Translations under genes and position numbers: made by a program
Assembly (NCBI GenBank): GCA_023396615.1
Contig: JAEWVM010000159.1
Span: forward strand, 1 to 26,336
Reading direction: 5' to 3'
Length of the DNA stretch: 26,336 nt
Source of the DNA: Spirochaetota bacterium
GTDB taxonomy: Bacteria; Spirochaetota; UBA4802; JAFGJZ01
Notes under the pieces: model-generated
Databases searched by the model: none
What the model was told of the DNA's origin: nothing
Seen by the model: only the letters and a program-made list of their open reading frames with translations
Shown: piece after piece, positions 15,301-25,337 of the stretch
Numbering within the stretch: position 1 is the first letter of the stretch
Layout of the letters: each line of letters starts with the position of its first letter

Positions 15301-16706
15301 GGAGAAAGCGGAACGTGAACTGCCATCTGGTCACCGTCAAAGTCGGCATTATACGCATGGCAGACAAGCGGATGCAGTCTGATCGCTTTTCCTTCAACTA
15401 GAACAGGTTCAAACGCCTGGATTCCAAGACGGTGAAGAGTCGGAGCACGGTTAAGAAGAACCGGATGTTCAGCGATTACCTGCTCAAGAACTTCCCATAC
15501 TGCGCCTTCTTCGTTTTCAACCTTGCGTTTCGCACTCTTTATGTTCTGGCAAAATCCTTCATCAACAAGTCTTCTCATGATGAACGGCTTGAAAAGCTCA
15601 ATTGCCATTTTCTTAGGAAGACCGCACTGGTAAAGTTTAAGCTCAGGTCCGATTACAATTACCGAACGCCCTGAGTAGTCAACGCGCTTACCAAGTAGAT
15701 TCTGGCGGAAACGTCCCTGCTTACCTTTAAGCATATCCGAGATAGATTTGAGAGGACGGTTTCCTTTTCCTTTAACTGCTTTCTTTCTTCTTGAATTGTC
15801 AAAAAGAGCATCAACAGCTTCCTGAAGCATTCTTTTTTCATTTTTTACAATAATATCAGGCGCTCTGAGGACAAGAAGCCTCTTGAGACGGTTATTTCTG
15901 TTTATTACACGTCTGTAAAGATCGTTAAGGTCACTGGTAGCAAAACGTCCGCCGTCAAGCTGAACCATCGGGCGCAATTCAGGCGGAATTACCGGAATTG
16001 CATCCATTACCATCCATTCAGGTTTGTTTTCTGAATCTCTGAATGCTTCAATTACTTCAAGACGCTTGATGAGTTTCTTATCAATAGTCTTGTTATTCTG
16101 CTGAAGATCAATTATATGAGCTCTGAGTCTCTGTGATTCATCATCAAGATCAATACTGAGAAGAAGTTCTTTAATTGCAGAAGCTCCCATTTCTGCGACA
16201 AAGCTGTCGCCGAATTTCTCATAAAGATCATAGTATTCGTCTTCTTCTAAAAGGCTTCCGCGCGAAATATTCTCTTCAGAAGCTTCACCCGGCTCAAGAA
16301 CAACATATTTTTCGTAATAAAGAATCTTTTTTAGATCCATCGCGGACATGTCGAGAAGAAGTCCGAGACGGGATGGAACAGATCTGTAATACCAGATATG
16401 TGCTATCGGAGCGGCAAGCTCTATATGACCGCCGCGCTCTCTTCTTACTTTGTAATGCGTTACTTCAACACCGCAACGGTCGCAAATTACGCCCTTGTAG
16501 CGGATAGATTTAAATTTTCCGCAATAACATTCGTACTCTTTAGTTGTACCGAATATTTTTTCACAGAAAAGTCCGTCACGCTCAGGTTTGAGTGTACGGT
16601 AATTTATCGTTTCAGGTTTCTTAACCTCGCCGTACGACCACTCACGGATCGTATCAGGAGAGGCAAGCTGTATTTTCATTGAACTGAAATCGTTAAAATC
16701 TCTCAT
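12363..16706 (-). CDS. rpoC: DNA-directed RNA polymerase subunit beta-prime
   Basis: 1447 residues, full length. The catalytic loop NADFDGDQMAVH holds the Mg-binding Asp455, Asp457 and Asp459. Zinc site 1 is C60, C62, C75, C78; zinc site 2 is C785, C859, C866, C869, with the same 74-residue spacing as E. coli. The trigger-loop region GARGSSQQIKQLAGMRGLM and QPGTQLTMRTFHIGG are intact. After the last conserved GTG the tail runs for 80 residues, ending in a highly acidic stretch (17 of the last 24 residues are Asp or Glu), unlike most bacteria. rpoB ends 26 bases upstream. Confidence 0.99.
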   Translation of the reverse strand: MRDFNDFSSMKIQLASPDTIREWSYGEVKKPETINYRTLKPERDGLFCEKIFGTTKEYECYCGKFKSIRYKGVICDRCGVEVTHYKVRRERGGHIELAAPIAHIWYYRSVPSRLGLLLDMSAMDLKKILYYEKYVVLEPGEASEENISRGSLLEEDEYYDLYEKFGDSFVAEMGASAIKELLLSIDLDDESQRLRAHIIDLQQNNKTIDKKLIKRLEVIEAFRDSENKPEWMVMDAIPVIPPELRPMVQLDGGRFATSDLNDLYRRVINRNNRLKRLLVLRAPDIIVKNEKRMLQEAVDALFDNSRRKKAVKGKGNRPLKSISDMLKGKQGRFRQNLLGKRVDYSGRSVIVIGPELKLYQCGLPKKMAIELFKPFIMRRLVDEGFCQNIKSAKRKVENEEGAVWEVLEQVIAEHPVLLNRAPTLHRLGIQAFEPVLVEGKAIRLHPLVCHAYNADFDGDQMAVHVPLSPRAQLECWTLMLSANNLLSPANGEPVVTPSQDIILGIYYLTSQLPHKEGDPIKNFDSLDDIERAVDRGTFDYRNKIKFYPAEGEPFETTGGRLIFNQIMPEGYKFVNYVCGKKEISKIIADIFDKFGSAVTVKMLDDVKSLGYRYGTYFAPTIAVSDIIVPKEKYEMVEKANKEIEKVEEEYRFGMRTNEERFNLVVNKWTSVNDQITKVMMENIAKDQEGFNNIYIMAQSGARGSSQQIKQLAGMRGLMSKPSGDIIDIPIRSNFKEGLNVLEYFISTNGARKGLADTALKTADAGYLTRRLVDISQDVVVTEDDCGTTVGIDISAIKEGDEVVETLGSRVIGRTLLYDLYHPVTNEIIANADQIITKDLAEKIDELHIDTIEIRSVLTCESRHGTCAKCYGQNLGTSMAVNIGEAVGTIAAQSIGQPGTQLTMRTFHIGGIASGKVEEGEIRFGYPVFVKNMTFRTILTDDKKIISVRRGYLEVQRVVAEYSLDNGEKITAKEGDKIYPGSKIATKDKEAVLSKTSGFVKLDGNKLYVLGDINLKPINVGTEILCQIDKFYDRNSVIAAFDPLLEPIVTEIDGTVEFVDVELNKSMIEELDPVTNQKKRFIVEYKTEKLQPRINVYASPDAEPTTYLLPKGAHLVVEDKMKVRAGSILSKIPKEAEKTKDITGGLPRVAELFEARVPKDKTTLSEIDGKVVIGDTVKNKRKIKVVNDEEEREYSIPASKFLRVQDGDIIRKGEKIDDGPVDPHDILKIMGIRELQKFLVNEVQAVYRLQGVGINDKHIEIIVRQMLRKVRITEPGDTSFVIEQIADKFEFKDENERVTNEGGSPCGAEPVLMGITKAALNTESFISAASFQETTRVLTDAAIKGKVDHLRGLKENVIIGHLIPAGTGMPDYRNCDVYQHETGDMDFTEEELKMMETEDEYPRMDDENQPQPVPVPLMKDPIPLDELPDEDEEDDDEDFADETISDEE

Positions 16707-16732
16707 TCAGGGATCCCCATATTTAGATTTTT

Positions 16733-20257
<3,525 letters not shown>

Positions 20258-20289
20258 CTTTAACCCCAGTGTGTTTCTTTCGAATTATT

Positions 20290-20304
20290 GCGCGTAACAC
20301 GCGC
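20290..20304 (-). promoter_or_regulatory. Third hairpin in the rpoB leader
   Basis: GCGCGT (20290-20295) pairs with ACGCGC (20299-20304) around a 3-base loop. It starts 12 bases beyond the T run of the rplL terminator and lies 33 bases before the rpoB ATG. No T run follows. It may be a leader structure that affects rpoB translation or mRNA stability. Confidence 0.45.
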
Positions 20305-20316
20305 TAAAACAGCATC

Positions 20317-20357
20317 AAAAAACAAAATCAATAGACCGGTAACCCAGTCTATTGATT
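20317..20357 (-). terminator. Intrinsic terminator or attenuator between rplL and rpoB
   Basis: On the minus strand an 11-bp perfect stem (arms 20347-20357 and 20326-20336, 10-base loop) is followed by TTGTTTTTT. This is a good Rho-independent signal 44 bases after the rplL stop. E. coli also has a partial terminator here, which sets the excess of L7/L12 over RNA polymerase, so attenuation is likely. Confidence 0.75.
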
Positions 20358-20367
20358 AAATCATTGC

Positions 20368-20387
20368 GCCGGGATTAGAATCCCGGC
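20368..20387 (-). promoter_or_regulatory. GC-rich hairpin just after rplL
   Basis: GCCGGGAT (20368-20375) pairs with ATCCCGGC (20380-20387) around a 4-base loop; there is no T run. It stands 13 bases after the rplL stop and 10 bases ahead of the terminator stem. It may be a 3'-end stabiliser or RNase III-type processing site. Confidence 0.6.
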
Positions 20388-20400
20388 TGAAGGCAAGAAA

Positions 20401-20778
20401 TTACTTAACTTCAACAGCCGCACCGACTGCTTCAAGTTTAGCTTTGATATCAGCAGCTTCCTGCTTAGAAACTTTTTCTTTAACAGCTTTGCCGTTAGCT
20501 TCAACAAGTTCTTTTGCTTCTTTAAGACCAAGGCTTGTGAGTTCTCTAACAACTTTAATAACGTCGATTTTCTTTTCGCCGTGGCTCTTAAGAATTACGT
20601 CAAATTCAGTTTTTTCTTCAGCAGCTTCTGCCGCAGGGCCCGCGGCAACAGCTACAGCAGTTGGAGCCGCAGCTGAGATTCCGAATTTATCTTCCATAGC
20701 TTTTACAAGCTCAGAAGCTTCGAGAAGAGTAAGGCTACCAATAGCCTCGAGTAGTTCATCAATTGACAATTTAGCCAT
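20401..20778 (-). CDS. rplL: 50S ribosomal protein L7/L12
   Basis: 125 residues, standard. L7/L12 forms the flexible stalk that recruits and activates EF-Tu, EF-G and other GTPases; it is present in several copies per ribosome. The N-terminal dimerisation helices (MAKLSIDELLEAIGSLTLLE) lead through an Ala-rich hinge (about 32-55) to the C-terminal domain with KKIDVIKVVRELTSLGLKEA and VEANGKAVKEKVSKQEA. The Shine-Dalgarno AGGAG is strong. A 122-base gap separates it from rplJ, wide for this operon. Confidence 0.98.
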   Translation of the reverse strand: MAKLSIDELLEAIGSLTLLEASELVKAMEDKFGISAAAPTAVAVAAGPAAEAAEEKTEFDVILKSHGEKKIDVIKVVRELTSLGLKEAKELVEANGKAVKEKVSKQEAADIKAKLEAVGAAVEVK

Positions 20779-20900
20779 TTTTTTAACTCCTTATACTTAG
20801 TGAATTACTTCAAGTTAAGCGGCTTTTCCGCAAAACCTATAAGGGTAAAATAAGTTACCTTTATATAAAGGATCTGATTTTACGCCTATTTTAGAAAGCT
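20779..20900 (-). promoter_or_regulatory. rplJ-rplL gap with palindromes, possible L12 leader
   Basis: This is a 122-base gap. It contains the 14-base palindrome CCTTTATATAAAGG at 20858-20871, a weak GCGG/CCGC stem (20819-20822 with 20828-20831) and a partial AAGGTAA/TTACCCTT pairing. No T run follows any of them. A regulatory RNA or processing site that raises rplL expression is possible but unproven. Confidence 0.35.
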
Positions 20901-21422
20901 TTACTGCGCGTTTTTTTCCGCAACAGCATTGATTCCTCTCGCAACGGATGCCATAATCTGATTCATGCCGATAGCAATCTTCGATGTTGGAGCGTTGACA
21001 AGATAAAGAACCTTTGAAAGCAGAACTTCTTTTGAAGGAAGATCGGCAATTCTTTTAATACCGTCGGCACCGTAAACGACACCTTCGATAACACCGGCTA
21101 CAAGCTCAAACTTTTCCTGTTCTTTCTGAAAGTCTTTGAAAAGTTTTGCTACTTCACCGACCTGGTCGCCTGCAAAAGCAACAGCAACCGGACCTTTGAG
21201 ATAATCTTCAAGTGAAGAATCATATCCGCAGTCCTTAAGCGCTTTTCTGAAGTAGTTGTTTTTTACAACCTGGAACTTCGCGCCGGTTTTTTTCACATCG
21301 TTTCTTAGCTGGGTAAGAGCTGAAACTTTGATTCCGGAATAGTTAGTAAGGATTACGTTCTTGTTTCCGTTCAGCTTTTCTGTAAGCTGTGCAACTTCAT
21401 CAATTTTGTACTGCTTTACCAT
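20901..21422 (-). CDS. rplJ: 50S ribosomal protein L10
   Basis: 173 residues, standard. L10 anchors the L7/L12 dimers at the stalk base. The N-terminal globular part shows NVILTNYSGIKVSALTQLRND and VVKNNYFRKAL; the C-terminal helix region (MASVARGINAVAEK) binds the L12 dimers. Its ATG overlaps the rplA stop by one base (TAATG), so no L10-binding leader RNA can lie between rplA and rplJ, unlike the E. coli arrangement. Confidence 0.98.
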   Translation of the reverse strand: MVKQYKIDEVAQLTEKLNGNKNVILTNYSGIKVSALTQLRNDVKKTGAKFQVVKNNYFRKALKDCGYDSSLEDYLKGPVAVAFAGDQVGEVAKLFKDFQKEQEKFELVAGVIEGVVYGADGIKRIADLPSKEVLLSKVLYLVNAPTSKIAIGMNQIMASVARGINAVAEKNAQ

Positions 21423-22108
21423 TATCTGTCTATCCCCTTAAAGTTGATTTTGATGCCGGGACCCATCGTAGTACAAACAACAAGCGACTTAACGTAATTG
21501 CCTTTTGCTTCCGAAGGTTTGTCTTTCATCACCTGAACAAATAGAGCCTTGATGTTGGAAATAATCGCATCATCTGCAAAAGAAGCTTTTCCGATTCCAA
21601 GGTGAATAACTCCGGTTTTATCCGAACGGTACTCAACTTTTCCGCTTTTGAGCTCTTTTATGATGCCTTTAACATCATTCGTAACTGTTCCGGCTTTTGG
21701 TTTAGGCATTAAACCCTTTTTACCGAGAATGGGACCAAGCTTACCCACTTTGGTCATCATGTCCGGTGTGGCAACTACAGCATCATAGTCAGTCCACTTT
21801 TCATTCTGAATTTTGTCGATCAGCTCATCGCCGCCGATAAAATCAGCTCCTGCATCCTTCGCTTCAGCCTGCTTGTCCCCTTTACAAAGAACAAGAACCT
21901 TAACCTGTTTTCCGTTTCCGGCAGGAAGTGTTACAAAACCGCGGACATTCTGATAACTTTTGCAAATTACCTTAATGCTGAGTTCCACTGTTTCGTCAAA
22001 CTTGGCAAATTTTACCTGTCTCATGAGTGCTACGGCTTCTTCAGGAGAAAGAAGCTTTGTTTTGTCGACTTTTTGTCTCGCACTAATGAGTTTTTTACCG
22101 TGTTTCAT
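21422..22108 (-). CDS. rplA: 50S ribosomal protein L1
   Basis: 228 residues, standard. L1 forms the mobile stalk that moves deacylated tRNA out of the E site, and in many bacteria it represses its own rplK-rplA mRNA. Signatures are MKHGKKLISARQKVDKTK, DAVVATPDMMTKVGKLG, and ILGKKGLMPKPKAGTVT, the conserved domain II loop. AGGAG lies 6 bases before the ATG. rplK ends 26 bases upstream. Confidence 0.98.
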   Translation of the reverse strand: MKHGKKLISARQKVDKTKLLSPEEAVALMRQVKFAKFDETVELSIKVICKSYQNVRGFVTLPAGNGKQVKVLVLCKGDKQAEAKDAGADFIGGDELIDKIQNEKWTDYDAVVATPDMMTKVGKLGPILGKKGLMPKPKAGTVTNDVKGIIKELKSGKVEYRSDKTGVIHLGIGKASFADDAIISNIKALFVQVMKDKPSEAKGNYVKSLVVCTTMGPGIKINFKGIDR

Positions 22109-22134
22109 CTATATCTCCTGATTGAATAGATCGC

Positions 22135-22572
22135 TTATCTAATTACATCAACGCCCATTGAACGGGCAGTACCTGCAATAATTTTAACTGCGGCGTCAAG
22201 AGTATCAGCATTGAGATCCGGCATTTTCATGTTTGCGATGTCTTCAAGCTGTTTGCGGGTAATCTTACCGGCTTTAGTCTTGTTAGGCTCGCCGGAACCG
22301 CTTTCGATACCGATTGCTTTTTTAATAAGAACCGCTGCAGGAGGAGTCTTTATGATGAAATCATAAGTTCTGTCCTCATAAACTGAAATTACAACCGGAA
22401 GAACAAGACCCGGCTTATCCTTGGTTCTTTCATTGAACGCTTTACAGAACTCCATAATATTGAGTCCGTGCTGACCAAGAGCAGGACCCACTGGAGGTGC
22501 CGGATTCGCCTGAGCTCCTTTAATCTGAAGCTTAATTTGCGTAGCAAGTTTTTTCTTTTTTTTAGGTGCCAT
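22135..22572 (-). CDS. rplK: 50S ribosomal protein L11
   Basis: 145 residues, standard. L11 binds the GTPase-associated centre of 23S rRNA, takes part in factor binding and RelA activation, and forms the thiostrepton pocket. The N-terminal PAPPVGPALGQHGLNIMEFC carries the thiostrepton-site prolines; the C-terminal rRNA-binding domain has KTPPAAVLIKKAIGIESGSG and ends with GTARSMGVDV. It starts 36 bases after nusG. Confidence 0.98.
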   Translation of the reverse strand: MAPKKKKKLATQIKLQIKGAQANPAPPVGPALGQHGLNIMEFCKAFNERTKDKPGLVLPVVISVYEDRTYDFIIKTPPAAVLIKKAIGIESGSGEPNKTKAGKITRKQLEDIANMKMPDLNADTLDAAVKIIAGTARSMGVDVIR

Positions 22573-22608
22573 AACTGTTTCCTTATTCTATAATAACTGA
22601 TTTTCGAA

Positions 22609-23160
22609 TTAAATCTTTCCAACCTGAAGATAATCAAGCTCAACAGGAGTTCCGCGGCCGAATATCTCGACTTTTACTCTCACCCTGCCTTTCTCGGGAA
22701 AAACTTCCTCGATAACACCGCTGAAATTGCTGAAAGGCCCGTCGATAACCTTGACATGTTCTCCGATAAGAAAATTGATCTGCGCAGGAGTCTTTTCTTT
22801 CGATTTTTCACTTCTGTCCGCATTCTCAAAAATAAGCTCGCTGACTTCGCGGTCAGAAAGAGGCTTAGGTTTTCCTGTACCGAAAGCGCCTACAAAATTT
22901 GTAACATAAGTTACGGTTTTGATAGCCGCCCAGATCGCGTCATCAAGATCGACATTAACAAGCACGTAGCCTGGCAAAGTCTTTCTCTTTCTCATCTTCT
23001 TCTTTCCGTCTTTCGCAAGATACGGATCGTCATAAGTAGGAACGAGAACTTCACCGAGTCTGTCCTCAAGCTTGAGGTTCTTGAACTTGGTTTCAATCGA
23101 CCGTTTTACTTCATTTTCCTTGCCGGAATAAGTATGAATTACATACCATTGTTTTGCCAT
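22609..23160 (-). CDS. nusG: Transcription elongation and antitermination factor NusG
   Basis: 183 residues, standard. NusG binds the RNA polymerase clamp through its N-terminal NGN domain and, via its KOW domain, S10 or Rho. The NGN domain runs from MAKQWYVIHTYSGKENEV through LPGYVLVNVDL and TYVTNFVGAFG. The KOW domain (about 132-165) reads IGEHVKVIDGPFSNFSGVIEEV. The start is 2 bases after the secE stop and has no strong Shine-Dalgarno, so translational coupling with secE is likely. Confidence 0.98.
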   Translation of the reverse strand: MAKQWYVIHTYSGKENEVKRSIETKFKNLKLEDRLGEVLVPTYDDPYLAKDGKKKMRKRKTLPGYVLVNVDLDDAIWAAIKTVTYVTNFVGAFGTGKPKPLSDREVSELIFENADRSEKSKEKTPAQINFLIGEHVKVIDGPFSNFSGVIEEVFPEKGRVRVKVEIFGRGTPVELDYLQVGKI

Positions 23161-23162
23161 TT

Positions 23163-23354
23163 TTAACGCATCACCGTCTGAATTATTTTAGTGAAAACCA
23201 TGTCGATACCCCACAGAAAGATAGACATAATAATAGTGAGGATAATCGCAACCATAGTAAAACGCGACACTTCTTCTTTAGAAGGCCATGCTACTTTTGA
23301 AAGCTCTTCTTTCGAACCGGCAAGAAATTCTTTTGTGTTTTTAAAAAGTTTCAC
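23163..23354 (-). CDS. secE: Protein translocase subunit SecE
   Basis: 63 residues, the short single-membrane-span form rather than the three-span E. coli type. SecE clamps the SecY channel. The conserved cytoplasmic motif VAWPSKEEV is at 21-29, followed by one membrane segment at about 33-54 (MVAIILTIIMSIFLWGIDMVF). It is flanked by rpmG (14 bases) and nusG (2 bases), the usual secE-nusG pairing. Confidence 0.96.
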   Translation of the reverse strand: MKLFKNTKEFLAGSKEELSKVAWPSKEEVSRFTMVAIILTIIMSIFLWGIDMVFTKIIQTVMR

Positions 23355-23368
23355 AATATACCTGCTTA

Positions 23369-23521
23369 TTAAGCTTTAGTTTCTTTGTGAAGCGTGTGTT
23401 TTCCGCAGAATTTGCAGAATTTTGCGCGCTCCAGCTTTCCTGTAGTGTTTCTTTTGTTCTTCTCTGTCGCATAATTCTTTCTTTTGCAATCCTGACAGCT
23501 CATAAGAATTACTTCTCTCAT
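23369..23521 (-). CDS. rpmG: 50S ribosomal protein L33, zinc type
   Basis: 50 residues, too short for many ORF callers, read directly from the sequence. The start is ATG at 23521-23519 with AGGAAGG 4 bases upstream. L33 is a small zinc-ribbon protein near the E site. The ribbon Cys pairs are C9-x2-C12 (SCQDC) and C36-x2-C39 (FCKFC), so this is the zinc (C+) form. The basic core KNYATEKNKRNTTGKLE matches the family. It directly precedes secE, a common arrangement. Confidence 0.94.
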   Translation of the reverse strand: MREVILMSCQDCKRKNYATEKNKRNTTGKLERAKFCKFCGKHTLHKETKA

Positions 23522-23580
23522 AACGCCTTCCTGTAAACTTTATTTATTCCACGCGAGGGAAATATTATCTAAATAACACA

Positions 23581-23600
23581 GAACCCATAGCAACGGGCTC
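23581..23600 (-). promoter_or_regulatory. Hairpin in the tRNA-Thr 3' trailer
   Basis: On the minus strand GAGCCC (23600-23595) pairs with GGGTTC (23586-23581), one G-U pair, around an 8-base loop, starting 3 bases after the tRNA end. The same GAGCCC is also fully complementary to the tRNA 3' acceptor strand (palindrome at 23595-23608), so two structures compete. No terminator T run follows; it is probably a processing or leader element for rpmG. Confidence 0.45.
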
Positions 23601-23603
23601 ATG

Positions 23604-23676
23604 AGCCCACGACCAGAATCGAACTGGTGACCTTTTGCTTACCATGCAAATGCTCCACCGACTGAGCTACGTGGGC
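23604..23676 (-). tRNA. tRNA-Thr, anticodon GGT
   Basis: A 73-nt cloverleaf reads on the minus strand: acceptor GCCCACG with CGTGGGC, D arm GCTC/GAGC, anticodon stem TTTGC/GCAAA with loop ATGGTAA (anticodon GGT, threonine ACC and ACT codons), 5-base variable region AGGTC, and T arm ACCAG/CTGGT with TTCGATT loop. The discriminator base is T (U73). The 3' CCA is not encoded, so it must be added. It heads the rpmG-secE-nusG-rplKAJL unit; a tRNA next to secE is common in bacteria. Confidence 0.95.
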
Positions 23677-23688
23677 ACAGTTCTAACG

Positions 23689-23717
23689 ATAGTTTCAACA
23701 GTGCCGTTTTTTGTCAA
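23689..23717 (-). promoter_or_regulatory. Candidate promoter for tRNA-Thr and the rpmG-rplL unit
   Basis: The minus strand has TTGACA (23717-23712, 6 of 6), a 17-base spacer and AACTAT (23694-23689, 3 of 6, with the two most conserved -10 bases matching). The start would be near 23682, 6 bases ahead of the tRNA. An AT-rich stretch upstream of the -35 (TTTTTATCTAAAATAA) could be an UP element. Confidence 0.5.
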
Positions 23718-23745
23718 TTATTTTAGATAAAAATGACAAAACGGC
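23703..23745. repeat. Interrupted inverted repeat spanning the tRNA-Thr -35 box
   Basis: GCCGTTTTTTGTCA (23703-23716) and TGACAAAACGGC (23734-23745) are inverted copies, the left with two extra T. The left arm covers the whole -35 hexamer except one base. It could bind a dimeric regulator or form a long-range stem; no known regulator motif is recognised. The remaining 23746-23866 bases hold only a 4-bp stem. Confidence 0.4.
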
Positions 23746-23866
23746 GCAGCTCAACAGCGTGTTTCTAAAAAATCCCTTTGTGCCATTGCCGGCGAAATGC
23801 CGATTAATAGCAAGAGATTTTCACAGCTTTTCAATTTAGTTTTCATATTTTATTTGTTTTTTATAC

Positions 23867-23893
23867 AAGAAACCCCGCTAGTGCGGGGTTCTT
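23867..23893 (-). terminator. Second terminator after the porin gene
   Basis: Arms 23867-23878 and 23883-23893 form an 11-bp stem with one bulged A (core AACCCCGC/GCGGGGTT, 4-base loop). On the minus strand it is followed by TTTCTTGTAT, a short T-rich tail partly inside the stem. It backs up the first terminator at 23911-23942 and guards the tRNA unit. Confidence 0.7.
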
Positions 23894-23910
23894 ATTTCAA
23901 AGGATTGAAG

Positions 23911-23942
23911 ATAAACAAAGGGGCATAAGCCCCTTTGTTTAT
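23911..23942 (-). terminator. Main terminator of the porin gene
   Basis: A perfect 14-bp stem (arms 23911-23924 and 23929-23942) with a 4-base loop, GC-rich at the apex (GGGGC/GCCCC) and A/T-rich at the base, so the T run forms part of the stem on either strand. It starts 14 bases after the porin stop. It can act in both directions, though only minus-strand genes are nearby. Confidence 0.8.
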
Positions 23943-23956
23943 ATGAAACGCTCTTA

Positions 23957-25285
23957 TTAGAAACCGAAAGTTACAGAAGTTCCAAGGAACACTCTGTTAG
24001 TTTTTCCTTCGAATGCGTTATTCTGTTTTGTTGGATCAGGATTAGACTTGTGGTCTTTGTCAACGTTTACGTAAGTTGCGTAAACAGAAATTCTCTGACC
24101 TGCCCAGTATCCAGTGTTAAGACCCATGTCAACACCAGCAGTTACCTGAACTGCCTGTGCAGCTTTGTCATCAGAAACATCTGTCCAAGTTCTTGAATAA
24201 CCAAGAGCTGGAACAAAAGCTATGTTCTGAGTGAGAGCTTTAGAGAATTTAACTGTAGCACGGATTTTCTGAGTAGTAAGATCATCGTAGAAACCTAGAG
24301 CTGTAAGTTCTGTAGGTATTGCAATTGAATCTTTACCAGCTTTAAAATACTGATAGAAGAAAGCAGGAGCAACATACATTCCGTCGCCAAGATCCTGGAT
24401 AGAATAAAAACCTACTTTAGCACAAATTGCTTTGTAAGCTTTTTTCTGACCAACTGAAGCAGTACCGTCAGTAAAAGTAGTGTTTTTAAGAACAGTATCA
24501 TCTGCATTTCCATCTTCAAGCTGAATTGCCCAGTTGTTATTAGCTGCCTGAACAAAAACATTAAGTCCGTTTGCAGGGAGTTTAATAATTGCTCCAATAG
24601 CGAAAGCAGTAAGAGCATCTTCTTTTACAGTTCCTGCATCAGCTTCTTTAGGAGCTTTTGCGTAACCAAAACCGCCAATTACATCAACCATAGGGTGAGA
24701 AACAGTCATTACTAATGAATGCATTGTTCTTTCCCCAAGACCTTTAACGGAGTTGCTTGAGCTAGAATCCTGAGCCATGTAGTAAATACCAACTAATCCG
24801 CCAAGACCGCTTACACCAGTACCAATACCAGAGAAGTTTGGACCAGGACCAACGTCCATAGCATCATTCCAACCCTGGCTAAGACCGAAAAGACCAGCTT
24901 TCATAGTTGCGCCAGCAGGAAGAAAATCAAGAGCACCAAATTCTACATTGAAACCACGAAGTCTCCAAGGAGCATCAGCAAGGTCATTTGCAGGTGTTCC
25001 GTTCCACTTGTCGATTCCAAAAGTTACTTTTGACCAAGCACCGCTATCAGCAGTGGATTTCTTAGAAAACCAAAGTGAATAGTAGTTAGTTTCAGAGTGG
25101 TTAGGGTATCTACCCATACGGTTATCAGTACCTTCGATAAAGTTAGTAGATCCACCTTTTGAGTTTACTACCCAACCTATACGACCACCACCGTGAATTT
25201 CTAGAGGCTCATCAGCAGCCATAAGAGCGCCAGCTGTCATTACGAATGCGAAAACAGCTGCGAGTAAAAGTTTAGAAAACTTCAT
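23957..25285 (-). CDS. Outer-membrane beta-barrel porin, LamB-like
   Basis: 442 residues. Residues 1-23 form a Sec signal peptide (MKFSKLLLAAVFAFVMTAG, then ALMA|ADEP). The mature N-terminus LEIHGGGRIGW resembles the VDFHGYARSGIGW start of LamB maltoporin; other weak echoes are FLPAGATMKAGLFG, MYVAPAFFYQYF and RISVYATYVNVD near the C-terminus. The last residue is Phe (TSVTFGF), the beta-barrel assembly signal. It is therefore probably a sugar or general porin in the outer membrane, exported by Sec and inserted by BAM. It has its own promoter, leader hairpin, strong AAAGGAG and tandem terminators. LamB membership is inferred from these short similarities only. Confidence 0.75.
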   Translation of the reverse strand: MKFSKLLLAAVFAFVMTAGALMAADEPLEIHGGGRIGWVVNSKGGSTNFIEGTDNRMGRYPNHSETNYYSLWFSKKSTADSGAWSKVTFGIDKWNGTPANDLADAPWRLRGFNVEFGALDFLPAGATMKAGLFGLSQGWNDAMDVGPGPNFSGIGTGVSGLGGLVGIYYMAQDSSSSNSVKGLGERTMHSLVMTVSHPMVDVIGGFGYAKAPKEADAGTVKEDALTAFAIGAIIKLPANGLNVFVQAANNNWAIQLEDGNADDTVLKNTTFTDGTASVGQKKAYKAICAKVGFYSIQDLGDGMYVAPAFFYQYFKAGKDSIAIPTELTALGFYDDLTTQKIRATVKFSKALTQNIAFVPALGYSRTWTDVSDDKAAQAVQVTAGVDMGLNTGYWAGQRISVYATYVNVDKDHKSNPDPTKQNNAFEGKTNRVFLGTSVTFGF

Positions 25286-25313
25286 CTCTTCATATCTCCT
25301 TTGAAAATAATTT

Positions 25314-25328
25314 GCAGTTTTAAACTGC
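25314..25328 (-). promoter_or_regulatory. 5'-terminal stem-loop of the porin leader
   Basis: GCAGTT and AACTGC form a 6-bp perfect stem with a 3-base loop. The start predicted from the promoter at 25338-25365 is near A25330, two bases before the stem. The 45-base leader then carries the Shine-Dalgarno. This mirrors the ompA-type 5' stabiliser and the tuf leader in this window. Confidence 0.55.
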
Positions 25329-25337
25329 TTAGACGCA

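Noticed and set aside
20258..20316. A dedicated rpoB promoter
   Set aside because: AATAAT occurs after the GCGCGT stem, but the hexamer 17 bases upstream (CTGTTT) does not resemble a -35 box.
23746..23866. Small gene or RNA between the tRNA promoter and porin terminators
   Set aside because: No open frame with a start and Shine-Dalgarno, and only a 4-bp CGGC/GCCG stem is present.
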